IMG/VR virus record: IMGVR_UViG_3300021138_000197
Location: 1 to 21,633 of that record
DNA length: 21,633 bases
From: a virus
Reading direction: 5' to 3' (one strand)
Made by a program: the position numbers and the translations under genes. Below the pieces are notes generated by a model. That model saw only the letters and a list, made by a program, of their open reading frames with translations, was not told the origin of the DNA and made no database searches. This document shows positions 7,467-13,917 of the stretch, one piece after another. The first letter of the stretch is position 1; every line of letters begins with the position of its first letter.

Positions 7467-7766
7467 CTACTTCTTTTTACGTTCGCGCTTGCTTACTTCA
7501 GATACTAAATTACCTTTGGAGTCACGCTTAAATGAACGATTACTGTTTGAATCTTCAACCTTGATACCGTCTTTGATAGAGCCACCCTTGTCGATAGCTT
7601 TAACGTGAGCAGCATCCTTACCATCACCCTTACGCAACTTGCCAACTTTTACTAATGCGTTACGTGCTTTGTTGCGCTCATCACGTTTCTTGATCTGATC
7701 GGGCCTGCCTTGGTACGATTCATACTCATGCTTGTAATCACGATCAGCTTTATTTTTATATGGCAT
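7467..7766 (-). CDS. HNH-like phage protein, possibly catalytically degenerate, 99 aa
   Basis: The sequence opens MPYKNKADRDYKHEYESY, very basic, and carries GDGKDAAHVKAIDKGGSIKDG followed by SNSNRSF. This is the layout of small phage HNH proteins: the first His in a D-H pair, a KGG turn, then Asn residues before RSF. Here the usual D-H of the first motif reads A-H (A53-H54), so nuclease activity is doubtful and a purely DNA-binding role is possible. The start is the ATG at 7764-7766, overlapping the preceding stop by one base (TGATG), with GGAGG 5 nt upstream; a GTG just before it is too close to the RBS. It lies between the Cas4-like nuclease and the structured RNA element. Confidence 0.75.
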   Translation of the reverse strand: MPYKNKADRDYKHEYESYQGRPDQIKKRDERNKARNALVKVGKLRKGDGKDAAHVKAIDKGGSIKDGIKVEDSNSNRSFKRDSKGNLVSEVSKRERKKK

Positions 7767-8443
7767 CACGTCCTCCGTGGCTCGTAGTGTTCACACTTAG
7801 CTACAGGGCACCATCCCCGGCATAAGCCTGACGGGTTAGCGTTCCATACGTTATGCTTGTATGCACCCTCAAGGCGCTTTACTTCTGGTAGCCAATCCAT
7901 CCACATCGTTGGTGCATCGTCCATTGCGTACTTCGTGGGTACTAACTTATCTTCTTGGCAAAACAGCAATCCAGCCTTGATCGACTTGATATGCGGATAT
8001 AGCTTGAACACTGCCAATGACATAAGCTGTAACTGACTGCTATCGGCATTCTTAGATTTGCCAAACTTGTAGTCAATCATGCGGGCTGTGCCCTTCTCGT
8101 GATTCAGTATAAGCAAATCAACTGCACCGCGCAACCATACGCCTTTGTCAAAGAATCCACAGGGCTCCATATCCGCAGTCAGACCAAACTTTAATTCGCA
8201 TAGCTTCTCGCCTTCAAGTGCTTTAAGCCGATCTAGTTGATCTTTCATATACGCAAACTGTGTAGGTATTGGTTTGCCTTCTTTGATATACAACTCAGCA
8301 GCTTTGTGCGCCGCAATCCCATACAGCATTATCTGTGTGGGTGATTCTTTTATGTCCTTAACAACTTTCAAATGGTAGTACTTTTTAGGGCACGATTGAA
8401 ATGTTTTAAGTGCCGAATACGACCATGCTACTGCGTTGTCCAT
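7766..8443 (-). CDS. Cas4/RecB-like PD-(D/E)XK nuclease with probable Fe-S cluster
   Basis: A 225-aa nuclease of the PDDEXK_1 type. Seen: SYSALKTFQSCPKKYY with C18 at the start; H46 in GIAAHKAAE; D109 in GAVDLLIL; the D124-Y-K126 core (MIDYKFGK); Q139 in SQLQLMS; and a C-terminal triplet C208, C212, C217. Four cysteines split as one N-terminal and three C-terminal are the arrangement that binds an iron-sulphur cluster in Cas4, AddB and related phage exonucleases. No CRISPR array or cas1 is nearby, so the role is likely recombination or end processing with the polymerase and SNF2 genes. It starts 1 nt after the polymerase stop (TAATATG). Confidence 0.88.
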   Translation of the reverse strand: MDNAVAWSYSALKTFQSCPKKYYHLKVVKDIKESPTQIMLYGIAAHKAAELYIKEGKPIPTQFAYMKDQLDRLKALEGEKLCELKFGLTADMEPCGFFDKGVWLRGAVDLLILNHEKGTARMIDYKFGKSKNADSSQLQLMSLAVFKLYPHIKSIKAGLLFCQEDKLVPTKYAMDDAPTMWMDWLPEVKRLEGAYKHNVWNANPSGLCRGWCPVAKCEHYEPRRT

Positions 8444-8449
8444 ATTAAC
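8437..8449 (-). repeat. 13-nt direct repeat at the 3' edge of the polymerase gene
   Basis: GTTAATATGGACA on the minus strand, spanning the polymerase stop and the Cas4-like start. An identical copy spans the polymerase start at 10316-10328, so the polymerase gene is bracketed by the repeat. Confidence 0.7.
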
Positions 8450-10322
8450 AATCCGCTAGAGTTTTGCCAAACTTAACTGTGGCATTTAAAGGTATATCAG
8501 GCATCCACTTAGGTGCTTTACACATCTCAGTATACACAAAGGCTTTAGCTGCATCAACATCAGCCTCGGGGGCTAAGACATAATCTGCATCATGTATGGT
8601 AAGCAATGTAGGGTAACGCTTATCAATGCGAATCATGCTCTCACCAATTACGCACCGGGCAAGTGACTGTACTACGCCTTGGAAAAACTTAGCACCATAG
8701 ATATGCTCTACGCCTTTGCGGGTGGTGTATGCCCATTTGGTCTTACCATTTACTGAAACCCTGCACAACTGCGGGTATCGCAGCACCAGTGTGGATGGCA
8801 ATAGCACACCCGACTCACCCAATACCTGTACTAGTCCATGCCGGCCATACCCCATCTGCCGATTCTGCATGATTGCAGTTAGTGCGCGTTCACCATGATC
8901 CCATGCAGCCTTTACGTGGGCGTATTCTTGGCGGTACAAATCTACAATACGCTGGCTTTCTGTTTCACCAATATCCACACGGGAACCTGATTTGATCGCA
9001 GCTCTTAACTTCTTAGCCCCTACGCCATAAATTAAGGATAGTTGCGAGGTCTTGCCAATGAAGCGTTGATCATCTGTGACATCATCATATGCAACACCGA
9101 ACACCGTAGACGCAAAGTCTTTATACAGATCGCGACCCTCACCCAATGCTTTAAGTTTATCTATTTGCCCTGCCAACCATAGCCCCACACGCAATTCAAT
9201 GTTCGATAAGTCAGCACCTACGATGGTGTATCCCTCTGGTGCGTGTATCGCTTGTTTGATCTTGGACTTACGTGGCAAGTTTTGCAGGTTCACACTGTCT
9301 GCACCCGACCAACGATATGTACGGGCGCCCGCATAACGTAAGGGGATAGCCAATCTACCGCGCTCACCCATGGCAATAAAACGTTGCGTGCGTGTTTCCT
9401 CAAGCGTGGACTTCAACCCTAAACGCGCAGCGCACACAGTCTGCACACGTATATCATCATGCTCAGACAGCGCACGAAATCCCTCATCGGTCTTTGCGAA
9501 TGCCCAAACTTCTTTGCCCGTAGTGGGGCTAGTCTTGCGCGGTGGGCTCACACCTAAGTTCGTCAACATCGCTGCAAATTGATCATTAGATCGCAAGGCT
9601 TTTTGCACATGCTCGTGGTCAGCACCACCAACGATAGCTACTGCGGCTAAGTCATCGCGCCCAATCGCCTGTAGTGTGTGTATTAAGTGCGTGCGTTTAG
9701 ATTCTTTGACATCAACTAAGTGCGCATTGAGCATGTCGATATCAAGCTCCAGCAGTGGGCGCGTGAACATCCTGATTGTCATATCAATTAGCTTAAGCTC
9801 TGCCTTGGGAAACCCTGCATCCATCATGCGGTTAAAAATCGCGTGTGTCAGGTTTACATCGTTAATGCAATACTTGCCATATTGTGCCAGCTCCTGATCA
9901 CTGAAGTCTGATATGTGCTTACCCTTAGCATCCAATACTTCTGTGCCTTTTTCCCCGGCTTTATAGTGCAAGGCCATATTAGCTAGGGACACACTCGCAT
10001 CCACACCTAACGCCGCACGCCCCATGCTCATCGTGTCCATAATGACTTTAGGGTGTATGTTGTATTGAAACGCCAGTATGCCCGCATCAAACGCTGCGTT
10101 GTGCGCGATAAGCGCGGTGTTAGCCCAATCAATAGCGTGAAGCGCATCAATAACATTTGCCTCATCACGGCCATCTACCCACACCGTAGGTTCATCGTTG
10201 CGCTTGTATGCAAAGCCAATCACTTCAAACTGACCGTCATGGATGTAGGCCTCAGTAGTCATCTTGGTCAGGCTATACATGTTGTCGTAATACGTTTCGA
10301 AATCCAAAGCAACTATGTCCAT
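8445..10322 (-). CDS. Family A DNA polymerase with 3'-5' exonuclease domain
   Basis: A 625-aa replicative polymerase of the Pol I/T7 type. The exonuclease is intact: LDFET (D7, E9), HNAAFD (D79) and YCIND (Y151, D155). Polymerase motif A is GADLSNIELR with D371; motif B lies in GKTSQLSLIYGVGAKKLR (K, R/K and Y present); motif C is HDAD with D578 and D580. There is no 5'-nuclease domain, as in phage enzymes. The start is taken as the ATG at 10320-10322, 1 nt after the preceding stop (TAATATG), with AGGAG 10 nt upstream; a TTG three codons earlier is in frame but abuts the RBS. Motif B retains a Tyr. Processivity factors such as a T7-style thioredoxin-binding insert cannot be judged. Flanked by the VRR-NUC and Cas4-like nuclease genes. 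Confidence 0.96.
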   Translation of the reverse strand: MDIVALDFETYYDNMYSLTKMTTEAYIHDGQFEVIGFAYKRNDEPTVWVDGRDEANVIDALHAIDWANTALIAHNAAFDAGILAFQYNIHPKVIMDTMSMGRAALGVDASVSLANMALHYKAGEKGTEVLDAKGKHISDFSDQELAQYGKYCINDVNLTHAIFNRMMDAGFPKAELKLIDMTIRMFTRPLLELDIDMLNAHLVDVKESKRTHLIHTLQAIGRDDLAAVAIVGGADHEHVQKALRSNDQFAAMLTNLGVSPPRKTSPTTGKEVWAFAKTDEGFRALSEHDDIRVQTVCAARLGLKSTLEETRTQRFIAMGERGRLAIPLRYAGARTYRWSGADSVNLQNLPRKSKIKQAIHAPEGYTIVGADLSNIELRVGLWLAGQIDKLKALGEGRDLYKDFASTVFGVAYDDVTDDQRFIGKTSQLSLIYGVGAKKLRAAIKSGSRVDIGETESQRIVDLYRQEYAHVKAAWDHGERALTAIMQNRQMGYGRHGLVQVLGESGVLLPSTLVLRYPQLCRVSVNGKTKWAYTTRKGVEHIYGAKFFQGVVQSLARCVIGESMIRIDKRYPTLLTIHDADYVLAPEADVDAAKAFVYTEMCKAPKWMPDIPLNATVKFGKTLADC

Positions 10323-10328
10323 ATTAAC
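10316..10328 (-). repeat. 13-nt direct repeat at the 5' edge of the polymerase gene
   Basis: GTTAATATGGACA on the minus strand, identical to 8437-8449. It contains the stop of the VRR-NUC gene and the start of the polymerase gene. Confidence 0.7.
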
Positions 10329-10617
10329 CAAGCTCCTGTAGCATACGCTGTACGTCTTCTATATTGTTTTCATTCACAACAATGGCCCTACCGCCTGCAT
10401 CGCGTATCTTCTGCAACTCACGTTCCTGCAACATTGTGGTCGTGCCTTTGCCCGCCTTGCATTCAATACCAAAGAAGTGCTCGTTATAACACCCTATGAT
10501 GTCTAGAATCCCCGAACGCCCATAGCCACCCGTTGCCGGCATGAAATAGTACACGCCGTGCGCATCCAGTATGCGTCTGACTTTCGCTTTGACTTTACCT
10601 TCGGGCGTGAGAGCCAT
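10324..10617 (-). CDS. VRR-NUC domain nuclease, 97 aa
   Basis: A stand-alone VRR-NUC protein, a PD-(D/E)XK relative that in phages is thought to cut branched DNA (Holliday junction-like) intermediates. Seen: MPATGGYGRSGILDIIG with D39; FFGIECKAGKG with E52 and K54; then the helix TTTMLQERELQKIRDAGG with Q64; and AIVVNE. These are the standard motifs in order, and the length is normal for a single-domain phage version. The start is the ATG at 10615-10617, sharing one base with the stop of the 43-aa gene upstream (TAATG) and preceded by AAGGTG. It lies directly before the polymerase gene and is presumably part of the same replication and recombination set. Confidence 0.92.
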   Translation of the reverse strand: MALTPEGKVKAKVRRILDAHGVYYFMPATGGYGRSGILDIIGCYNEHFFGIECKAGKGTTTMLQERELQKIRDAGGRAIVVNENNIEDVQRMLQELG

Positions 10618-10748
10618 TATGCACCTTCGCGCAGTCTGTGTAGGGCATCCCACAGGCGATTGGCAAGTTCTTCGATCAGTTCCTTTGATGGCGCATCGTT
10701 GTCAGCAGCGCGGATTAGCTCTTTGTCAGTCAGTGTTCTATATATCAT
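10617..10748 (-). CDS. Small acidic/helical protein, 43 aa
   Basis: A short reading frame (MIYRTLTDKELIRAADNDAP...) fills the whole space between its neighbours. Its ATG overlaps the previous stop by 4 nt (ATGA), its stop overlaps the next ATG by one base (TAATG), and GGAAG sits just upstream of the start. The residues predict one or two amphipathic helices (KELIEELANRLWDALHRL). No family is recognised, but the TDxELI...LANRLWDAL type of short phage peptide is common in phage accessory regions. The coupling at both ends makes it convincing as a gene. Confidence 0.75.
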   Translation of the reverse strand: MIYRTLTDKELIRAADNDAPSKELIEELANRLWDALHRLREGA

Positions 10749-10945
10749 AATTCTTCCTTTGGTTTACGTTTTCGTTTTGGTGCTGTGGCGATGCCAACTT
10801 CTTCAGGTACCGCGTACTTCGCTTCAATCATTGCATCTGCCATGCGGTAACATCTTTTTGCATCAACATCTTCCTGTCCCAGCATCCACATCTTAGATAC
10901 CATAGCAAACGCAGCAAACAAATCTCTCAGGTCATCATCGTCCAT
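10745..10945 (-). CDS. Small phage protein of unknown function, 66 aa
   Basis: It starts at the ATG at 10943-10945 (TGATG overlap with the DUF3310 stop) with a strong GGAGGGG upstream; a GTG one codon earlier is inside the RBS spacing. The N-terminus is acidic (MDDDDLRDLF), the middle is a hydrophobic helix with Met and Trp (AFAMVSKMWMLG), and the tail is strongly basic (PKRKRKPKEEL), which suggests contact with nucleic acid or another protein. No family is recognised. Overlaps the next gene by 4 nt. Confidence 0.75.
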   Translation of the reverse strand: MDDDDLRDLFAAFAMVSKMWMLGQEDVDAKRCYRMADAMIEAKYAVPEEVGIATAPKRKRKPKEEL

Positions 10946-11262
10946 CACCCCTCCGCTATTTCGATTAACTTATGTATGTAGTGCTGTGCCTTTCGCAAGT
11001 CATCTATGCCACCCTTATCTTTCCAACGGGATACGTACTTTACAACATTACCTTCCAGATAGCCAAGGTTATTGCTCACGATATAGTCCCAAGGCTGTAT
11101 AGCTTTTTTGCTATAGTGGTCGCTGCCTACCTGCATCGCATTGGGCACTCCCCGACGTTTTTTAGCTAGCTGTGCTTGGTCTTGAAGGCTGGCTAGGCGT
11201 TCTTGTTGCGCTTCATTTGATTCCCCTACTGTGCGCCAGTACTCCGGTGGTTGCAGATTCAT
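10945..11262 (-). CDS. DUF3310 family protein
   Basis: The C-terminal half reads SDHYSKKAIQPWDYIVSNN, then YLEGNVVKYVSRWKDKGG and IDDLRKAQHYIHKLIEIA. This is the hallmark of DUF3310, a very widespread small phage and prophage protein sometimes labelled nucleotide kinase-like without good evidence. The N-terminal 40 residues are a charged coiled-coil-like extension (ESNEAQQERLASLQDQAQLAKKRR) that is longer than in many members. The ATG at 11262 overlaps the previous stop (ATGA) and has AAGGA 9 nt upstream. Its function is not established. Confidence 0.9.
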   Translation of the reverse strand: MNLQPPEYWRTVGESNEAQQERLASLQDQAQLAKKRRGVPNAMQVGSDHYSKKAIQPWDYIVSNNLGYLEGNVVKYVSRWKDKGGIDDLRKAQHYIHKLIEIAEG

Positions 11263-11474
11263 TTTTTAGTGTCCTTAGTAAACATATACCCACGGATAAA
11301 CCCAAGCTCAAATGCTTTGCGTAGCGTATAGATACCTAATTCTGAAGCGGTCATCTCATTGATAAATTGTTGGGCCTCTGCAGTGGCATGCAGTTGTGCC
11401 ACATGAAACGGAGCGCTATTCACCCGGGCTTGTAACTCGTCGAATGCTTCATCAAATGCTTTATCTGAATTCAT
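11259..11474 (-). CDS. Small phage protein of unknown function, 71 aa
   Basis: Start chosen at the ATG at 11472-11474, which overlaps the stop of the 32-aa membrane peptide (TAATG) and has GGAG 8 nt upstream; upstream extension is open but lies in that peptide's territory. It is mostly helical and acidic at the N-terminus (MNSDKAFDEAFDELQARV), with LHATAEAQQFINEMTASELG in the middle and a basic end. No family is recognised. The stop overlaps the DUF3310 start by 4 nt. Confidence 0.75.
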   Translation of the reverse strand: MNSDKAFDEAFDELQARVNSAPFHVAQLHATAEAQQFINEMTASELGIYTLRKAFELGFIRGYMFTKDTKK

Positions 11475-11572
11475 TAGTCCAACTCCATAAATAAAATTAA
11501 ACCTAACAGTACCCACCAACCCCATCCAGCGTCGCTATACAGCAACACGCACATCACTAGGAAACTGTACAT
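11474..11572 (-). CDS. 32-aa single-span membrane peptide
   Basis: The frame runs MYSFLVMCVLLYSD, then AGWGWWVLLGLILFMELD, and occupies what would otherwise be an 80-nt gap. It has two hydrophobic stretches broken by a short polar turn, either one long span or a hairpin. The ATG lies within the last 16 nt of the wHTH gene; the stop shares a base with the next ATG (TAATG). The RBS is poor (GGATGATGAA), so translation may depend on coupling. Phage peptides of this kind include holin-like, lysis-inhibition or exclusion factors, but nothing specific can be assigned. Confidence 0.55.
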   Translation of the reverse strand: MYSFLVMCVLLYSDAGWGWWVLLGLILFMELD

Positions 11573-11892
11573 GGGTTCATCATCCAAGCTGCAGCAACAT
11601 CACACTTTATGGGTTCTGCTACTTCTTTTTTAGTCTTCAACTTCATCGGTTGTGGTACGTCTTTGCCCTTACCCCATGAGTATAGACGCATTTGCAAGCC
11701 TGACAACTCATTGCGTTTCCACCCACTAATATGCACCTGCTTGTCGTCATGTAAAAGCCTAAGCGCTTGCACCACGGTAGTCCGACCGTACTTAGTTTGT
11801 GCCGCCAATGCAGTTGCACTGATACGCTCATGTTGTTTTAATGCTTGTACGATCTCGTAGGTTGACTTTGTTTTTAAGTGCGCGAATGTCAT
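11557..11892 (-). CDS. Winged-helix DNA-binding protein, 111 aa
   Basis: Residues 8-50 (KSTYEIVQALKQHERISATALA then AQTKYGRTTVVQALRLLHDD) form a winged helix-turn-helix of the MarR/ArsR/replication-initiator style, and KQVHISGWKRNE is the wing. The remainder is basic (KLKTKKEVAEPIKCD) and probably flexible. It may act as a transcriptional or replication regulator; its place inside the accessory operon gives no target. The start ATG overlaps the previous stop by 4 nt within the junction AAGGAGATGAAATGA, which is itself repeated at 12848-12862. Confidence 0.8.
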   Translation of the reverse strand: MTFAHLKTKSTYEIVQALKQHERISATALAAQTKYGRTTVVQALRLLHDDKQVHISGWKRNELSGLQMRLYSWGKGKDVPQPMKLKTKKEVAEPIKCDVAAAWMMNPCTVS

Positions 11893-11903
11893 TTCATCTC
11901 CTT
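11889..11903 (-). repeat. Junction linker A, copy 1
   Basis: AAGGAGATGAAATGA on the minus strand: codes the C-terminal KEMK of one gene, provides the Shine-Dalgarno, and starts the next gene. Identical over 15 nt to 12848-12862. Confidence 0.75.
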
Positions 11904-12347
11904 AGGTATTTTAGGTAAAGCGCACCATGCCCTAAACCCAATTAAGTTATCTTCAGTCATCACTGCAATCACAGCAACATCACCCGTTGTTAAACCCAGT
12001 AGCTTTCTATTGCGTGGTGCGTTTGCCATATCAAAGTTCCATTCAGGGTTGTGGCTTGTTACTGGTATCATTTTTTCCTTGGGTCTAGCTTTGGGCCGTT
12101 TGTTTTCATTCATTCCCATGAGCTTAGATTTAAGCAATTTGTTTTCATCCATTACATCTTGCAACATATTTATATGCTCCCTATGCCGGGCTTCCATCAC
12201 ACTGACCAGCTTTTCAAAATCAGCCGCCCATGACTGCATGCCTCGTTTTAATAGTTGGGCGTTATACCATACGTAGTCAGGCGTAATACCTTCAACGGTA
12301 ATGTTATCTTTGAGGTTAAATTCGTCTGCGTCTGTTTCATCATTCAT
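11889..12347 (-). CDS. Phage protein of unknown function, 152 aa
   Basis: Two parts are visible. Residues 1-80 are acidic then helical (EKLVSVMEARHREHINMLQDV, MDENKLLKSKL), probably a coiled coil. The C-terminal part has MANAPRNRKLLGLTTGDVAVI and GFRAWCALPKIPKE, a small beta domain resembling the 'PkdRkvl...W..LP..P' pattern of DUF551-type phage proteins. A basic linker (KRPKARPKEK) joins them. Good RBS (AAGGAG, 7 nt); the start lies in an 8-nt ATGAATGA overlap with the upstream gene. No function is known. Confidence 0.75.
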   Translation of the reverse strand: MNDETDADEFNLKDNITVEGITPDYVWYNAQLLKRGMQSWAADFEKLVSVMEARHREHINMLQDVMDENKLLKSKLMGMNENKRPKARPKEKMIPVTSHNPEWNFDMANAPRNRKLLGLTTGDVAVIAVMTEDNLIGFRAWCALPKIPKEMK

Positions 12348-12756
12348 GGTTCTTCTCCTTTAACTTGGCTTCGATTAACCGCATAAAACCCTCAACATCA
12401 AATGAGTCTTCAAAATCCCACCACTTACGATCTAAAACATCTGCTTGATCTTCCACCGTCAAACCTTGCCATTCTTTGCGTGGTGGTGATGTGTAATCCA
12501 AAGCAAAATCAGTCATCCAACAAGCTATATCGTTTTCTAATGGTGTGCCATCAATAAAACGCTTGAATAAAAACTTTTCTTCTACGATAGATTGAGCTAA
12601 TTTATTAAGTGTTACCCACGTTATTGGCTCTTGCTCAGGCTTGGCGAGTTCTGCTTCTAGTGCTGCGATCAATTGCTGTTCCACAGAGCGGTCATAATAA
12701 TTACGTTGCTCTGCAATTTTTATAAAGTTCAACGCTTGCTGTAATAGTTCTTTCAT
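12340..12756 (-). CDS. Phage protein of unknown function, 138 aa
   Basis: Begins with a coiled-coil-like helix (MKELLQQALNFIKIAEQRN) and contains QQLIAALEAELAKPEQEPIT, a pattern common in uncharacterised phage accessory proteins with a C-terminal globular part (here TPPRKEW-like SPPRKEWQGLTVEDQADVLD and FMRLIEAKLKEKN). The LTVEDQADVL segment resembles a small helical motif often found near the C-terminus of such proteins. Its ATG overlaps the stop of the 32-aa peptide upstream (ATGA) and has AGGGGA 5 nt upstream. Cytoplasmic, function unknown. Confidence 0.75.
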   Translation of the reverse strand: MKELLQQALNFIKIAEQRNYYDRSVEQQLIAALEAELAKPEQEPITWVTLNKLAQSIVEEKFLFKRFIDGTPLENDIACWMTDFALDYTSPPRKEWQGLTVEDQADVLDRKWWDFEDSFDVEGFMRLIEAKLKEKNHE

Positions 12757-12851
12757 ATCGTTCCCCTGTTACCCGATGGCAAAACAATCACTAATTTTCC
12801 GTCAATTACTCGCAGATATTGTCTACACCAACTTGCTCCATATCCGTTCAT
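12753..12851 (-). CDS. 32-aa basic peptide filling an intergenic space
   Basis: The frame MNGYGASWCRQYLRVIDGKL continues to LPSGNRGTI. It overlaps both neighbours by 4 nt (ATGA at each end), and its start lies in junction linker A with AAGGAG 9 nt ahead of it (a nearer in-frame start is lacking). It has a beta-strand-like core (LRVIDGKLVIVLP) and net positive charge. No family is recognised; the double coupling is the main evidence that it is translated. Confidence 0.6.
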   Translation of the reverse strand: MNGYGASWCRQYLRVIDGKLVIVLPSGNRGTI

Positions 12852-12862
12852 TTCATCTCCTT
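12848..12862 (-). repeat. Junction linker A, copy 2
   Basis: AAGGAGATGAAATGA on the minus strand, identical to 11889-11903; here it ends the DUF2591-like gene (KEMK) and starts the 32-aa peptide. Confidence 0.75.
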
Positions 12863-13186
12863 TCCAATCTCTGCCGCTGCTCTCACGATTGCTCTGCGTG
12901 TTGCTGCGTAGGGATCATTGCCGTGTGCTTCACAAATGCTGATATGATTTTGCTGGTATCTCCAAACATCAGATTCATTCCCTGAAAGATCAATTGAAAC
13001 TGTTAACCCCAAACATATCAATAAGCTAAAAGAATCGCCGTTATCATCAAGTGGATTCCAATTTAAGGTTTTAGTTAGATTAGTTCCAACTTCAAGACCA
13101 AGTGATCCGTCATAACATTCAGTAGGTTTAAGATATGGAAGATTTACAGCTTTAGCCGCAAGTTCTAATAGCTCACGATCATTCAT
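12848..13186 (-). CDS. DUF2591/NinX-like phage protein, 112 aa
   Basis: Begins MNDRELLELAAKAVNLPY, has a beta-rich middle (NPLDDNGDSFSLLICLGLTVSI) and ends HGNDPYAATRRAIVRAAAEIG. That ending and the WNPLdddgda segment are typical of phage proteins placed in DUF2591 (NinX-like) and related accessory families; function is unknown. The ATG at 13184-13186 is chosen because the upstream stop overlaps it (ATGA) and GGGGAAAG lies just before it; the longer frame upstream belongs to the 30-aa peptide region. Confidence 0.8.
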   Translation of the reverse strand: MNDRELLELAAKAVNLPYLKPTECYDGSLGLEVGTNLTKTLNWNPLDDNGDSFSLLICLGLTVSIDLSGNESDVWRYQQNHISICEAHGNDPYAATRRAIVRAAAEIGKEMK

Positions 13187-13275
13187 TTCTTTCCCCATAG
13201 CCACCACCCAAGATATAAACCGTTCGCATAACCCACTGCTATGCACATAAGATCAAACCAGTCGTTGCTGTTCAT
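13183..13275 (-). CDS. 30-aa membrane-type peptide
   Basis: Frame MNSNDWFDLMCIAVGYANGL followed by YLGWWLWGKK. One hydrophobic segment rich in Trp and Gly, polar N-terminus, two C-terminal lysines: compatible with a single short membrane span with the lysines on the cytoplasmic side. GGTGA precedes the ATG; the stop overlaps the next start (ATGA). It fills a space that would otherwise be non-coding. No family is recognised. Confidence 0.6.
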   Translation of the reverse strand: MNSNDWFDLMCIAVGYANGLYLGWWLWGKK

Positions 13276-13295
13276 TTCATCACCAGAATAAATAT

Positions 13296-13502
13296 TTAAT
13301 AGCCGCCAACGAAAGCGATACCCTGAATACGCCTATCGCAACAGTGCATATCAAAGTCAAATCCACCAAATGATGGTCTGAAATATTTGCCATCCAAATC
13401 TTTAAGCGAACGGATTGCTATAAGGATCGCTTCTTTCTGACCTCGCAAAGTGTTTTGTGCCAGACAAACATTGATATTATTTTGTGTAAGTTCATCATTC
13501 AT
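13296..13502 (-). CDS. Small phage protein of unknown function, 68 aa
   Basis: An N-terminal polar helix (MNDELTQNNINVCLAQNTLR), then GQKEAILIAIRSLKDLDGKYF and a C-terminal part with FGGFDFDMHCCDRR and GIAFVGGY. The two adjacent cysteines and a His could bind metal, but too few ligands are seen to claim it. The start overlaps the upstream stop (ATGA) within junction linker B. A 20-nt gap follows before the 30-aa peptide. Confidence 0.7.
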   Translation of the reverse strand: MNDELTQNNINVCLAQNTLRGQKEAILIAIRSLKDLDGKYFRPSFGGFDFDMHCCDRRIQGIAFVGGY

Positions 13503-13513
13503 TTCTCACCCCT
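13496..13513 (-). repeat. Junction linker B, copy 1
   Basis: On the minus strand AGGGGTGAGAAATGAATG: end of one gene (RGEK), Shine-Dalgarno and start of the next. It matches 13900-13917 at 17 of 18 positions. Confidence 0.75.
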
Positions 13514-13906
13514 TGTGGGTATTGCGTTTGAAATCCACAGATTTATCCTGTCAACTTCTTTCTGTAGCGCATCACGAATATTTTTAAACAGCGGCACAGA
13601 GTCTTCTTCTATTGCGTTTTCACTTTCATGGCACGACTCGTGAAGTTCAAAAGTATCATCTAGTAACTTACCAACAGTTGTTTTATATGTAATTCTGTCA
13701 TCGCACCCGCTTACGTCCGCAGTCCAGTAAATAGTTAATATGTCTTCAGGCAGTTGGTTTCCGATACCATCGCCCATCGACCACTGATGGGGCAAGTAAA
13801 AACTTATATATTCACAATCTTCAACAATATCCCTTACTGTGCAATCTAAAATTTCTTCTGGCGGATAACCCACCAACTGCGCTGTTCCATTATCACCAGC
13901 ATTCAT
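13499..13906 (-). CDS. Acidic phage protein of unknown function, 135 aa
   Basis: An acidic protein with a beta-rich first half (LDCTVRDIVEDCEYISFYLP, then LTIYWTADVSGCDDRITYKT) and a helical second half (HESCHESENAIEEDSVPLFK, then RDALQKEVDRINLWISNAIP). Five cysteines are scattered without a clear motif. No signal peptide or membrane span. It starts in junction linker B (GGGGTG 6 nt before the ATG at 13906) and ends in the other copy of the same linker. Function unknown. Confidence 0.7.
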   Translation of the reverse strand: MNAGDNGTAQLVGYPPEEILDCTVRDIVEDCEYISFYLPHQWSMGDGIGNQLPEDILTIYWTADVSGCDDRITYKTTVGKLLDDTFELHESCHESENAIEEDSVPLFKNIRDALQKEVDRINLWISNAIPTRGEK

Positions 13907-13917
13907 TTATCACCCCT
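13900..13917 (-). repeat. Junction linker B, copy 2
   Basis: On the minus strand AGGGGTGATAAATGAATG: end of the 87-aa gene (RGDK) and start of the 135-aa gene; 17 of 18 positions equal 13496-13513. Confidence 0.75.

Noticed and set aside
7451-7490. GATAAT at the end of the HNH-like gene as a promoter for the structured RNA
   Set aside because: A -10-like sequence is present, but no acceptable -35 hexamer is found 16-18 nt upstream; the element may simply be part of the operon transcript.
7766-8443. CRISPR-associated cas4 in a CRISPR locus
   Set aside because: No direct-repeat array, cas1 or cas2 is visible in the window; the protein is better read as a phage nuclease of the same superfamily.
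13526-13554. TTGACA on the minus strand at 13549-13554 as a fourth promoter
   Set aside because: No -10-like hexamer at 16-18 nt (TCAAAC there), it lies inside a coding region, and the TGTAAA half of the shared element is absent.
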